This document shows positions 7,284-12,930 of a stretch of 12,930 nucleotides of DNA, piece by piece. The stretch is from NCBI GenBank assembly GCA_050012535.1, contig JBEKGZ010000059.1, forward strand, positions 1 through 12,930, written 5' to 3'. The notes below the pieces were generated by a model. That model saw only the letters and a list, made by a program, of their open reading frames with translations, was not told the origin of the DNA and ran no database searches. The position numbers and the translations under genes are program-made. The stretch is from CAVPLU01 sp050012535. GTDB lineage: Archaea > Thermoproteota > Bathyarchaeia > 40CM-2-53-6. Position 1 is the stretch's first letter, and each line of letters starts with the position of its first letter.

Positions 7284-8549
7284 CTGTTCTATGAGACGCC
7301 GCACCAGAAACGAGCGCTAATTCTGACCTCTCTCACCCATTTCGTGAACGACGGCGTATCCATGGTACCGCTCTCCATCTTTCCACTACTGCTCACCATC
7401 TTCGGCCTTGCCGCACCAGAACTAGGCGTGGTCGCGGCAATGTGGAGCATAACCTCAGTCATCGGAAGCCCAGCAATCGGCCATTTATCAGATCGATTCA
7501 GACGAAACGGCGCACTCCTGTTGGCAGGTCTGGCAATGATGGCGGTCGGTGTCATCGGAACTGGATGGTCAGTCACGGCAGGCGCAATTCGATCTTTGCT
7601 ACCTTTAGACGTGTATCCTGCACTCGTCTTCTTTGCGGCAATTGGCGGCCTAGGCTCCGCAGTCGCCCACCCTGTGGGCGGAGCTGTTCTCAGTCAAGCC
7701 TACCCATCTTCTAAGACCGGGAAAGCGCTTGGACTGAACGGCGCTGTCGGCAGTCTAGGGCGAACATTATACCCGACCATTGTCGTTGTCTTGATCTCCA
7801 CACTTAGTCTGCCGTACGGCGTTGTTATGCTCGGGATTTTGGGACTCATTCCTGCTGCTCTGATCGGACTTTTCCCACTTGAAGGGAAACGAGGGGATAC
7901 GCTCGATGCACAGAACACTACAGAGATGCTCGAGCGCGAGAACGTGGCCGGAAAATCCGGCGGGCTCGATCGGTCCGCTGTGAGAAATGTAATAGTGCTG
8001 ACGATGATCGGAGTGATTCGAGGAACCTTCGGTCAGGGCGTTGTGGCCTTTCTCTCAGTATTCATTGTGCAAGTTCAACACTATTCGTTCAGTTTCGGTG
8101 TGGGTGTGATAATGATGCTTGCGATAGTGCTCGGCGTTCCTGGACAGATCATATTCGGCCACTTCTCTGATATACATAGGAAGGCATCGCTTGCCGTGAA
8201 CACGGCAGGCCAGAGTTTGTCGTTCGTCTTCTACCTCTATATGCTCTCGAATCCGATCATAGCTGTGATCTGCTTGGCACTCTTCGGGTTCTTCACCTAC
8301 AGTAGCTATCCCGTATTCCTCTCAGCCGTCTCTGACGTGGTGCCGCCGAGATTCCTGTCATTATCGAACGCAATCGTGTGGGGCGTGGGAATACTTGGAG
8401 GAAACTCAGTTGGGCCCTTGATAGTTGGCCTTGCGGTCGGAACCAACCTCTCGCTGTTACCCACGATCTTCCTTACGCTTGCCATAGTCTCAGGACTCTC
8501 AACTGTGCTCGTCGTGTTTCTTCCTCGCCGCTCCCGAGTGGCATACTAG
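7284..8549 (+). CDS. Major facilitator superfamily (MFS) transporter, 12 predicted helices, non-standard start
   Basis: Integral membrane secondary transporter of about 421 residues. Twelve hydrophobic segments can be followed. The loop after helix 2 carries the MFS motif A (GHLSDRFRRNG) and a weaker copy, GHFSDIHRKA, appears in the second half, as expected for the duplicated 6+6 fold. The first helix, ILTSLTHFVNDG, starts before the GTG at 7344, so that codon would remove half of helix 1 and is unlikely to be the true start. The frame is open from 7215 without ATG, GTG or TTG; CTG 7284 follows a good GGTGA site and is my choice. An alternative is ATG 7291 with one base missing, giving a start like MRRxHQKRALILTS. 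The family resembles drug or small-acid exporters, but the cargo cannot be told. Placement after mtrH suggests transport of the module's substrate or product. Confidence 0.87.
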   Translation: MFYETPHQKRALILTSLTHFVNDGVSMVPLSIFPLLLTIFGLAAPELGVVAAMWSITSVIGSPAIGHLSDRFRRNGALLLAGLAMMAVGVIGTGWSVTAGAIRSLLPLDVYPALVFFAAIGGLGSAVAHPVGGAVLSQAYPSSKTGKALGLNGAVGSLGRTLYPTIVVVLISTLSLPYGVVMLGILGLIPAALIGLFPLEGKRGDTLDAQNTTEMLERENVAGKSGGLDRSAVRNVIVLTMIGVIRGTFGQGVVAFLSVFIVQVQHYSFSFGVGVIMMLAIVLGVPGQIIFGHFSDIHRKASLAVNTAGQSLSFVFYLYMLSNPIIAVICLALFGFFTYSSYPVFLSAVSDVVPPRFLSLSNAIVWGVGILGGNSVGPLIVGLAVGTNLSLLPTIFLTLAIVSGLSTVLVVFLPRRSRVAY

Positions 8550-8550
8550 T

Positions 8551-8556
8551 GGTGAT
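8551..8556 (+). promoter_or_regulatory. Shine-Dalgarno site GGTGAT for the DUF1294 gene
   Basis: GGTGAT sits two bases after the MFS stop and five bases before the TTG start at 8562. It is a strong match to the archaeal anti-Shine-Dalgarno sequence and fixes TTG as the start. Confidence 0.6.
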
Positions 8557-8561
8557 TCTGA

Positions 8562-8834
8562 TTGGTCGGTAATCTAGTCTGGATCTACTTAGTTCTCCTA
8601 AATGCTGGTAGTCTTGTGTTGATGGGATTCGACAAGATGAGCGCAGAAGTGAATTCAGAAAGAGTGCCGGAGAAGTGGTTCTTTCTGATTTCTCTCGCAG
8701 GAGGCTTTGTCGGAGTAATACTAGGAATGTTCGCGTTCCGTCACAAGACTAGAAAGATGAGTTTCCAGCTCAAGATTGCCACAGCCGCGATCTTGGCAAC
8801 ACTCATGCTAGTCTTTCTAGCCACGGGAAGATAA
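8562..8834 (+). CDS. DUF1294 small membrane protein
   Basis: A 90-residue protein with three hydrophobic segments (about residues 3-20, 41-58 and 71-87). The family signature is present: GFDKMSAEVNSERVPE followed by GGFVGVILGMFAFRHKTRKMSF, matching the DKxxA, RxPE and FRHKTRK hallmarks of DUF1294 (PF06961). The molecular function of the family is not established. The TTG start follows a GGTGAT site and lies 12 bases after the MFS stop, so the two genes are almost surely co-transcribed. It is the last gene of the + strand run. The next 147 bases, up to the convergent E2 gene, hold no gene or clear terminator that I can see. Confidence 0.87.
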   Translation: MVGNLVWIYLVLLNAGSLVLMGFDKMSAEVNSERVPEKWFFLISLAGGFVGVILGMFAFRHKTRKMSFQLKIATAAILATLMLVFLATGR

Positions 8835-8981
8835 ACATCCCAGAGCACACAGACCTAGCATTGCGATATCCGAAGGGCTTGAGACGAATTCGGTAGACAT
8901 TCGTAAATGGTTGCAGTCCAAGAGCAAGTATCGTGTCTGAAGATCCTCTTGTACGAGCGTGCAACCTGGAGGGGGAACACA

Positions 8982-9089
8982 CTATAGTAGGAGCGCAGGG
9001 TCCTGCAGGAATTTCATAATCATGTTCACGAAGCGTGCGGCGAGAGCTCCATCAGTGACTCTATGATCAAAAGACAGCGACAGGGGCAT
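8982..9089 (-). pseudogene. Out-of-frame C-terminal fragment of the E2 acyltransferase
   Basis: On the - strand, from base 9089 down to a TAG at 8984-8982, the frame reads MPLSLSFDHRVTDG followed by ALAARFVNMIMKFLQDPALLL and stop. This is the C-terminal end of a dihydrolipoamide acyltransferase, including the catalytic HxxxDG motif (HRVTDG). It overlaps the 3' end of the main E2 frame but sits in another reading frame. About 20-30 codons expected between ATPI(I/V)NH and LSLSFDHR are missing at the junction near 9090. This looks like a deletion with frameshift, real or introduced in assembly. Confidence 0.85.
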
Positions 9090-10110
9090 GATGCTCGGTT
9101 ATCGGCGTCGCATATGTTCCTCCGATGAAGCCGATGTTCGTTATCGTAAAGGTTCCTCCCTTGAGGTCTGAGAGGCTTATCTCGCGTAATTGCGCTTTTT
9201 CAGTTAGGTTCTCGATTTCTTGAGCGATGGTGAAGATGTCCTTCTGATCAGCATCCTTGACGACTGGAACGATGAGGCCGTCCGGCGTGTCAGCTGCCAC
9301 GCCTATGTTGTAGTATTTCTTGAGAATGATCTCTTCGTGCTCATCTTCTACTGAAGAATTCAGATACGGGTACTGTTTCAGAGCCGCCACTACGGCTTTC
9401 ACGATGAACGGCAGGTATGTGAGATGCATGCCTCTTTTTTCGGCGATCTTGTTCTGTTTCTCTCTGAACGCGACAAGTTCCGTTACGTCGGCATCATCCA
9501 TATGCGTAACATGAACTGCGGTCCTAAATGATTCGACCATCCTCTTGGCCGTACTTCGACGGACACCTTTCATCGGAATGGCGTCATAACATCCGTAGGC
9601 ATCGCGCTTCTCAGCAGACTTCGTGACTACCTCGACCCTCTCCTTCTTCGACTGGGCGAATTTGCGAACGTCATCTTCGGTAATCCTGCCTTCCAGGCCA
9701 GTACCTGCTATCTCCGACAAGTCGACGCTGAGCTCTCTTGCCAATCTTCGAGTGGCGGGAGTAGCGGTGATTCGTGGAGGCCGCGGAGACACGGCATGCG
9801 CTTCTTCCAATACCCCTACAACTGAAGCCGTAGGGCGACTGGGAAGTTCTGGTGGCTTCTCGATGATTTCGCCTGGTTCTCCGATCGTTACGAGGGTTTC
9901 TCCGACTTTGATAATGTCGCCTTCCTTGTGGTGGATCTTCAGTATTACCCCGGACCTGGGAGATGGTATGTCGGCTATTGCCTTGTCAGTTTCAATGCTA
10001 GCTATCGTCTGATGTTGTTCTATTCGGTCGCCTTCCTTGACTTGCCACTTTACGATTTCTCCCTCGGTGATCCCCTCTCCGATGTCGGGGAACTTGAAAT
10101 CTGTTGGCAT
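9067..10110 (-). CDS. Dihydrolipoamide acyltransferase (E2) of a 2-oxoacid dehydrogenase complex, catalytic end disrupted
   Basis: E2 forms the core of the complex and passes the acyl group from E1 to CoA through a swinging lipoyl arm. The domains in order are: lipoyl domain (residues 1-77) with the lipoylated Lys43 in IETDKA; a Pro-rich linker; the peripheral-subunit-binding domain (about 114-151, TPATRRLARELSVDL onward); a second linker; and the acyltransferase core from about 175. The core matches the family up to GGTFTITNIGFIGGTYATPITEH, then ends after HAPVAVF at 347 residues, well short of the usual 400 or more. The missing HxxxDG end is present in another frame just downstream (8982-9089). 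As written the protein would be catalytically dead. The ATG start lies 10 bases after the E1 beta stop. Pyruvate versus branched-chain specificity cannot be told. Confidence 0.88.
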   Translation of the reverse strand: MPTDFKFPDIGEGITEGEIVKWQVKEGDRIEQHQTIASIETDKAIADIPSPRSGVILKIHHKEGDIIKVGETLVTIGEPGEIIEKPPELPSRPTASVVGVLEEAHAVSPRPPRITATPATRRLARELSVDLSEIAGTGLEGRITEDDVRKFAQSKKERVEVVTKSAEKRDAYGCYDAIPMKGVRRSTAKRMVESFRTAVHVTHMDDADVTELVAFREKQNKIAEKRGMHLTYLPFIVKAVVAALKQYPYLNSSVEDEHEEIILKKYYNIGVAADTPDGLIVPVVKDADQKDIFTIAQEIENLTEKAQLREISLSDLKGGTFTITNIGFIGGTYATPITEHHAPVAVF

Positions 10111-10120
10111 GACAAATCAT

Positions 10121-11095
10121 CTAGAAGTTGGCAACTTTCTCAATTGCTTTAACGATTCTCTCTGTGTTCGGAAGATAATAGTTCTCCAGCTTGTGCTGTG
10201 GGAACGGCACGTCGAAGCCAGTGACGCGTTCGACCGGTGCTTCAAGGTTAAGGAAGGCAGTCTCGTTAATAATGGCGGTGACCTCGGCTCCAAGGCCGGC
10301 TGTTCTAGGCGCCTCATGGACAACTACCGCTCTTCCTGTCTTTTCAACAGACTTGGTTATCGCTGCGGTATCCATCGGTGAGAGAGTACGAAGATCGATA
10401 ACTTCGACGCTTATTCTGTCCCCTACGTTCTCAGCGGCTTCGTTTGAGTATCGCACCATGGCTCCCCAGGAGACCAGCGTGACATCACTGCCTTCTCTGA
10501 CAACTCTTGCTTCGCCGAGAGGAACTGTGTAGTTGTCTTCCGGGACATCCTCGACAATTGCACGATAGATCCGTTTGGGCTCCATGAAGAGAACTGGGTC
10601 TGGATCTCTGATCGCGGAGGTCAGTAGCCCCTTTGCGTCGTGTGGGGTGGAAGGTACCACGACTTTGATTCCAGGAGTGTGGACGAGCAGAGCCTCCGGG
10701 CTGTCTGAATGATGTTCTGGTGCGCGGATTCCGCCACCATATGGGAACCTGATTACGAGCGGTACATGAAATCTTCCTCTGGACCGGTTCCTGATTCGGC
10801 CGGCGTGAGAGATTATTTGGTCTAGGGCTGGGTAGAGGAAGCCTTCGAATTGTATCTCTGCGACAGGTTTGAGACCATAAAGCGCCAAGCCTATTGCGAC
10901 ACCGACTATTCCGGATTCGGAGAGTGGTGTGTCAATAACTCTGTTCTCCCCGAACTCTTGGACCAAACCCTCCGTTGCTCGGAATACTCCGCCATCTATC
11001 CCAACATCTTCTCCTAAGACAACCACGTTGGGATCCCTCTCCATCTCCTGCTTTAGGGCCAATCGGACAGCTCCGACGAGGTTGAGCTGAGCCAA
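10121..11095 (-). CDS. 2-oxoacid dehydrogenase E1 component, beta subunit
   Basis: Pairs with E1 alpha to form the ThDP-dependent decarboxylase that feeds acyl groups to E2. The 324 residues are the usual length. The N-terminal pyrimidine-binding domain shows VVVLGEDVG with a Glu near residue 29 in the place of the ThDP-activating Glu, the E1-beta pattern IDTPLSESGIVGVAIGLA, and RFPYGGGIRAPEHHSDSPEA. The C-terminal transketolase-type domain starts near VTLVSWGAMV and includes VIDLRTLSPMD and VVVHEAPRTAGLG. The TTG start at 11095 lies one base after the E1 alpha stop, with a GAGGT nine bases upstream, so coupling is likely. Intact. Acetoin or branched-chain oxoacid dehydrogenases are the alternatives to pyruvate. 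Confidence 0.95.
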   Translation of the reverse strand: MAQLNLVGAVRLALKQEMERDPNVVVLGEDVGIDGGVFRATEGLVQEFGENRVIDTPLSESGIVGVAIGLALYGLKPVAEIQFEGFLYPALDQIISHAGRIRNRSRGRFHVPLVIRFPYGGGIRAPEHHSDSPEALLVHTPGIKVVVPSTPHDAKGLLTSAIRDPDPVLFMEPKRIYRAIVEDVPEDNYTVPLGEARVVREGSDVTLVSWGAMVRYSNEAAENVGDRISVEVIDLRTLSPMDTAAITKSVEKTGRAVVVHEAPRTAGLGAEVTAIINETAFLNLEAPVERVTGFDVPFPQHKLENYYLPNTERIVKAIEKVANF

Positions 11096-11096
11096 A

Positions 11097-12176
11097 TCAG
11101 TCTCGACCTCTGAGAGAATGAGCGAGTTCTTCGTACTGTTTCCTCAGGTTAGGCGGCAATTCGGCGTATGTCCAAGCGAAGACGTCTTCGGCCTCCTGAG
11201 GCTTCACGGACTCGAACTTTTCGACCGCAACTCGGACCTTCTCTGAGGCTTCTGTCTGCACCTTGTTCTCGTACTCACTGCTCCATAGGTTGTTCTTCTT
11301 CATGTATTTGCGTAGTCTTTCGATCGGGTCGCGCTTTGCCCATTCTTCGAGTTCTTGATTTGTTCTGTACCTTTGAGCATCGTCTGACGTGGTGTGGTCG
11401 GCCATTCTGTAGGTGACGCATTCAATTAGAGTCGGTCCATTGCCTGACCGCGCCTTTTCGACTGCATTCTTGGTGGCTTTGTAGACTGCGAAGACATCGT
11501 TTCCGTCGACCTGAATGCCTTCAAACCCATAGCTGAAGGCTCTCTGAGCCAGTGTCTTGGCAGCGGTCTGTCTGCTTCTGGGAACCGAAATCGCCCATTG
11601 GTTGTTCTGGCATAATAGAACAACGGGGACTTTGAATACGCCCGCGAAGTTCATGCCTTCGTGAACATCGCCTTCCGATGTGGCACCGTCTCCAAAGTAC
11701 GCTAGGACCGCGATCTTGTCCCCTCTGAGTTTCGCAGCCCATGCAAATCCTACGGCGTGGGGAACCTGAGTTCCAACGGGAATGGATATCGCAAAGATGT
11801 GGTTGTTGTCAGGGACCTTACTTCCTCTTTCATCTCCTGCCCAGTACTGATACTGCATGTCCATTGGCCAACCCTTGGTGATGTAGGCGCCGCATTCTCT
11901 GAATGCAGGGAAGATCCAATCATTAGCGTCAAGGGCGTACGCGCTAGCTACCTGTGTCGCCTCTTGCCCTCTGCTAGAAGGGTAGGTTCCGATTCTGCCT
12001 TCGCGTTGCAGTTTCAGGGCCAAGTTATCAAATGTTCTCGTCAGGACCATCAGTTCGTAGAGTTCCTTGATTTGGTTGTCTGTGAGCTTAGGCCTTAGGG
12101 CATCATCGCAGTTGCCTTCTTCGTCTAGAATCTCCAGCATGCTCACTTTGGACTCTTCAGTGACTCTGATCGGCAT
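11097..12176 (-). CDS. 2-oxoacid dehydrogenase E1 component, alpha subunit
   Basis: Binds the diphosphate of ThDP and, with E1 beta, decarboxylates a 2-oxoacid. From ATG 12176 it has 359 residues, typical for the family. The ThDP fold motif is clear: GDG at 162-164 and NN at 191-192, with GATSEGDVHEGMNFA between. The conserved RMADHTTSDDAQRYR loop, which lines the active-site entrance, is also present. ATG 12176 is preferred because MPIRVTEES leads directly into the family N-terminus (LEILDEEGN) and GAGAGG lies just upstream. In-frame ATG 12245 and the codon at 12284 would add 23 or 36 residues of unconserved sequence. First gene of the E1 alpha-E1 beta-E2 operon; no E3 gene is in the window. 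Confidence 0.94.
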   Translation of the reverse strand: MPIRVTEESKVSMLEILDEEGNCDDALRPKLTDNQIKELYELMVLTRTFDNLALKLQREGRIGTYPSSRGQEATQVASAYALDANDWIFPAFRECGAYITKGWPMDMQYQYWAGDERGSKVPDNNHIFAISIPVGTQVPHAVGFAWAAKLRGDKIAVLAYFGDGATSEGDVHEGMNFAGVFKVPVVLLCQNNQWAISVPRSRQTAAKTLAQRAFSYGFEGIQVDGNDVFAVYKATKNAVEKARSGNGPTLIECVTYRMADHTTSDDAQRYRTNQELEEWAKRDPIERLRKYMKKNNLWSSEYENKVQTEASEKVRVAVEKFESVKPQEAEDVFAWTYAELPPNLRKQYEELAHSLRGRD

Positions 12177-12271
12177 GGACCTCTCATCACGGGTTGTTCC
12201 AATCCACCCTAAATGTGAATCTCCTTCTTTACAAAGTTCGGACATTTCTTGATCGTTCGTGACGCGAGCAC

Positions 12272-12297
12272 AAACAACGAGCAATGTTGTTTAGAAA
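12272..12297 (-). promoter_or_regulatory. Putative promoter and operator of the 2-oxoacid dehydrogenase operon
   Basis: On the - strand TTTCTAAA (12297-12290) resembles an archaeal TATA box, placing transcription start near 12265-12270. It overlaps a perfect inverted repeat, AAACAAC, 7 bases, GTTGTTT (12272-12292). An operator overlapping the TATA box and start site would suit repression of the E1/E2 operon. The sequences are seen directly; the function is inference. Confidence 0.4.
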
Positions 12298-12351
12298 TGA
12301 AAGATCGATGGAGTGTACCCTTGCCGGTCTGAGAAACCGACGAGATCGCTT

Positions 12352-12795
12352 CTATCCTAAATGAGCTTTGTTGGTCCAGCTTTTGGGCGCTCGATCAACC
12401 CAGAACGGAGATTTTCCTCTCTCAATCAGTATCTTGGTGAGATTCGGCCGGCTGTCAAATTGTCTCATGCACAGGTCGTATTCGACCTCTGAGGCGAAGA
12501 AGATCGGCGGAATCAAAGGCTTCAGTTTCTCACATGGAAAAGCCTCGCAGTAAACGCAGTTTGTGACGCCCTTCTCTTTTGCGCAGGGTCTAGCCCTGCA
12601 TTCCTTGTCTGCGACTTGGCCATCGCTTGGGCAGCCGTCGCATTTCACGTTCTCTGCAGTATACATCTCATGACCGAACAGTTTTCTCCATCCGTCAACG
12701 AGTCTCTGCCTTACCGCAGGGTCTTCGGATCGAGCAGCGCAAAGGTGGCAGTTGTAGCCGCAGTAACCTATCATCTCTGTGCTTTCATTCAACAC
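12352..12795 (-). CDS. DUF3795 Cys-rich protein
   Basis: A 147-residue cytoplasmic protein with 11 Cys. The pattern CGYNCHLCA (Cys 12, 16, 19), CDGC (52, 55), C66, C71, then CVYCEAFPC (80, 83, 88) preceded by AKEKGVTN is the signature of the DUF3795 family, common in archaea and anaerobic bacteria. The Cys spacing suggests zinc or Fe-S binding; the family has no established function. The GTG start at 12795 is supported by a GGAGG five bases upstream. An internal ATG at 12774 would still keep all the Cys. Relation to the neighbouring 2-oxoacid dehydrogenase genes is not evident; about 175 bases and a putative promoter separate them. Confidence 0.87.
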   Translation of the reverse strand: MLNESTEMIGYCGYNCHLCAARSEDPAVRQRLVDGWRKLFGHEMYTAENVKCDGCPSDGQVADKECRARPCAKEKGVTNCVYCEAFPCEKLKPLIPPIFFASEVEYDLCMRQFDSRPNLTKILIERGKSPFWVDRAPKSWTNKAHLG

Positions 12796-12800
12796 GTGCT

Positions 12801-12805
12801 CCTCC
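12801..12805 (-). promoter_or_regulatory. Shine-Dalgarno site GGAGG for the DUF3795 gene
   Basis: GGAGG on the - strand lies five bases before the GTG at 12795, fixing that codon as the start over the downstream TTG and ATG. Confidence 0.6.
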
Positions 12806-12825
12806 GACTCTGAGACCTGTCTGGC

Positions 12826-12930
12826 TTACCTAGGGAGTTGCCTGGCAAGCTGGATCCTTGCGAGAGTGTTCTCTCTAACCTGCTGTGCATCAGTCTGGGC
12901 GCGTCTCATTTCCGAGTGAGCAGATGCCCC
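12826..12930 (-). CDS. Possible C-terminal end of an unidentified gene, cut by the window edge
   Basis: On the - strand the frame is open from the window edge for 34 codons to a TAA at 12828-12826. It reads as a charged amphipathic helix (AHSEMRRAQTDAQQVRENT then LARIQLARQLPR), which looks like genuine protein sequence and not random. It ends 30 bases before the GTG start of the DUF3795 gene, a normal operon spacing. Too short to identify; it could also be a chance open frame. Confidence 0.4.
   Translation of the reverse strand, partial: GASAHSEMRRAQTDAQQVRENTLARIQLARQLPR

Noticed and set aside
8835..8981. Terminator or small RNA in the convergent gap between DUF1294 and E2
   Set aside because: I found no convincing stem-loop, poly-T run, tRNA or other RNA fold by eye on either strand.
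9623..10012. A 129-residue Ser/Thr-rich open frame on the + strand
   Set aside because: Antisense to the lipoyl and subunit-binding domains of E2; low-complexity composition typical of a shadow frame.
12177..12284. N-terminal extension of E1 alpha to the codon at 12284
   Set aside because: The extra residues are not family-like, and the putative TATA box would put the transcript start downstream of 12284.
1..12930. CRISPR arrays, insertion sequences or integrase sites
   Set aside because: No spaced direct repeats, transposase-like proteins or terminal inverted repeats were seen.

Overview
The window looks archaeal. It encodes a clear homologue of tetrahydromethanopterin S-methyltransferase subunit H (MtrH). 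Several genes carry GGTGA or GGAGG ribosome binding sites that fit an archaeal 16S rRNA tail, and most tightly packed genes start with TTG or GTG. A 2-oxoacid dehydrogenase cluster and a DUF3795 protein also occur in many non-methanogenic archaea. A lineage near the Nitrososphaeria, Bathyarchaeia or Thermoplasmata is a guess only. A bacterium with an MtrH-like methyltransferase is less likely but not excluded. No Mtr or Mcr genes are visible, so nothing here indicates methanogenesis.

Left block (1-5653, + strand): a xanthine dehydrogenase-family molybdenum hydroxylase operon in the unusual order large subunit L1 (5' end cut by the window), MoaD-like sulfur carrier, FAD subunit, [2Fe-2S] subunit, large subunit L2. 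Stops and starts overlap or nearly touch, so translation is probably coupled. The two large subunits are paralogues and both keep the catalytic Glu. They are XDH-like (AFRGFG/SFRGFG) and not form I CO dehydrogenase. The FAD subunit has no standard start codon in frame.

Middle block (5654-8834, + strand): a 100-base gap with a TATA-like element and a perfect 12-bp palindrome. After it come a stand-alone MtrH, an unrecognised 194-residue protein, a 12-helix MFS transporter and a small DUF1294 membrane protein. The transporter's reading frame also lacks a standard start, but a GGTGA site points to a CTG codon. My working inference is that the left and middle blocks form one catabolic module: uptake, molybdenum-dependent hydroxylation, and transfer of a methyl group to a pterin carrier. 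The substrate cannot be read from the sequence.

Right block (8982-12284, - strand): E1 alpha, E1 beta and E2 of a pyruvate or branched-chain 2-oxoacid dehydrogenase complex, with no E3 in the window. The E2 gene carries an internal deletion plus frameshift, so the catalytic HxxxDG motif lies in another frame. It is either a recent pseudogene or an assembly error. Upstream of E1 alpha, a 7+7-base inverted repeat overlaps a TATA-like box. The far right holds a Cys-rich DUF3795 protein and the last 34 codons of a possible upstream gene, both on the - strand.

Three reading-frame irregularities in 13 kb (FAD subunit start, MFS start, E2) raise the question of whether base-level errors are present. 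Each should be checked against reads before biology is inferred.
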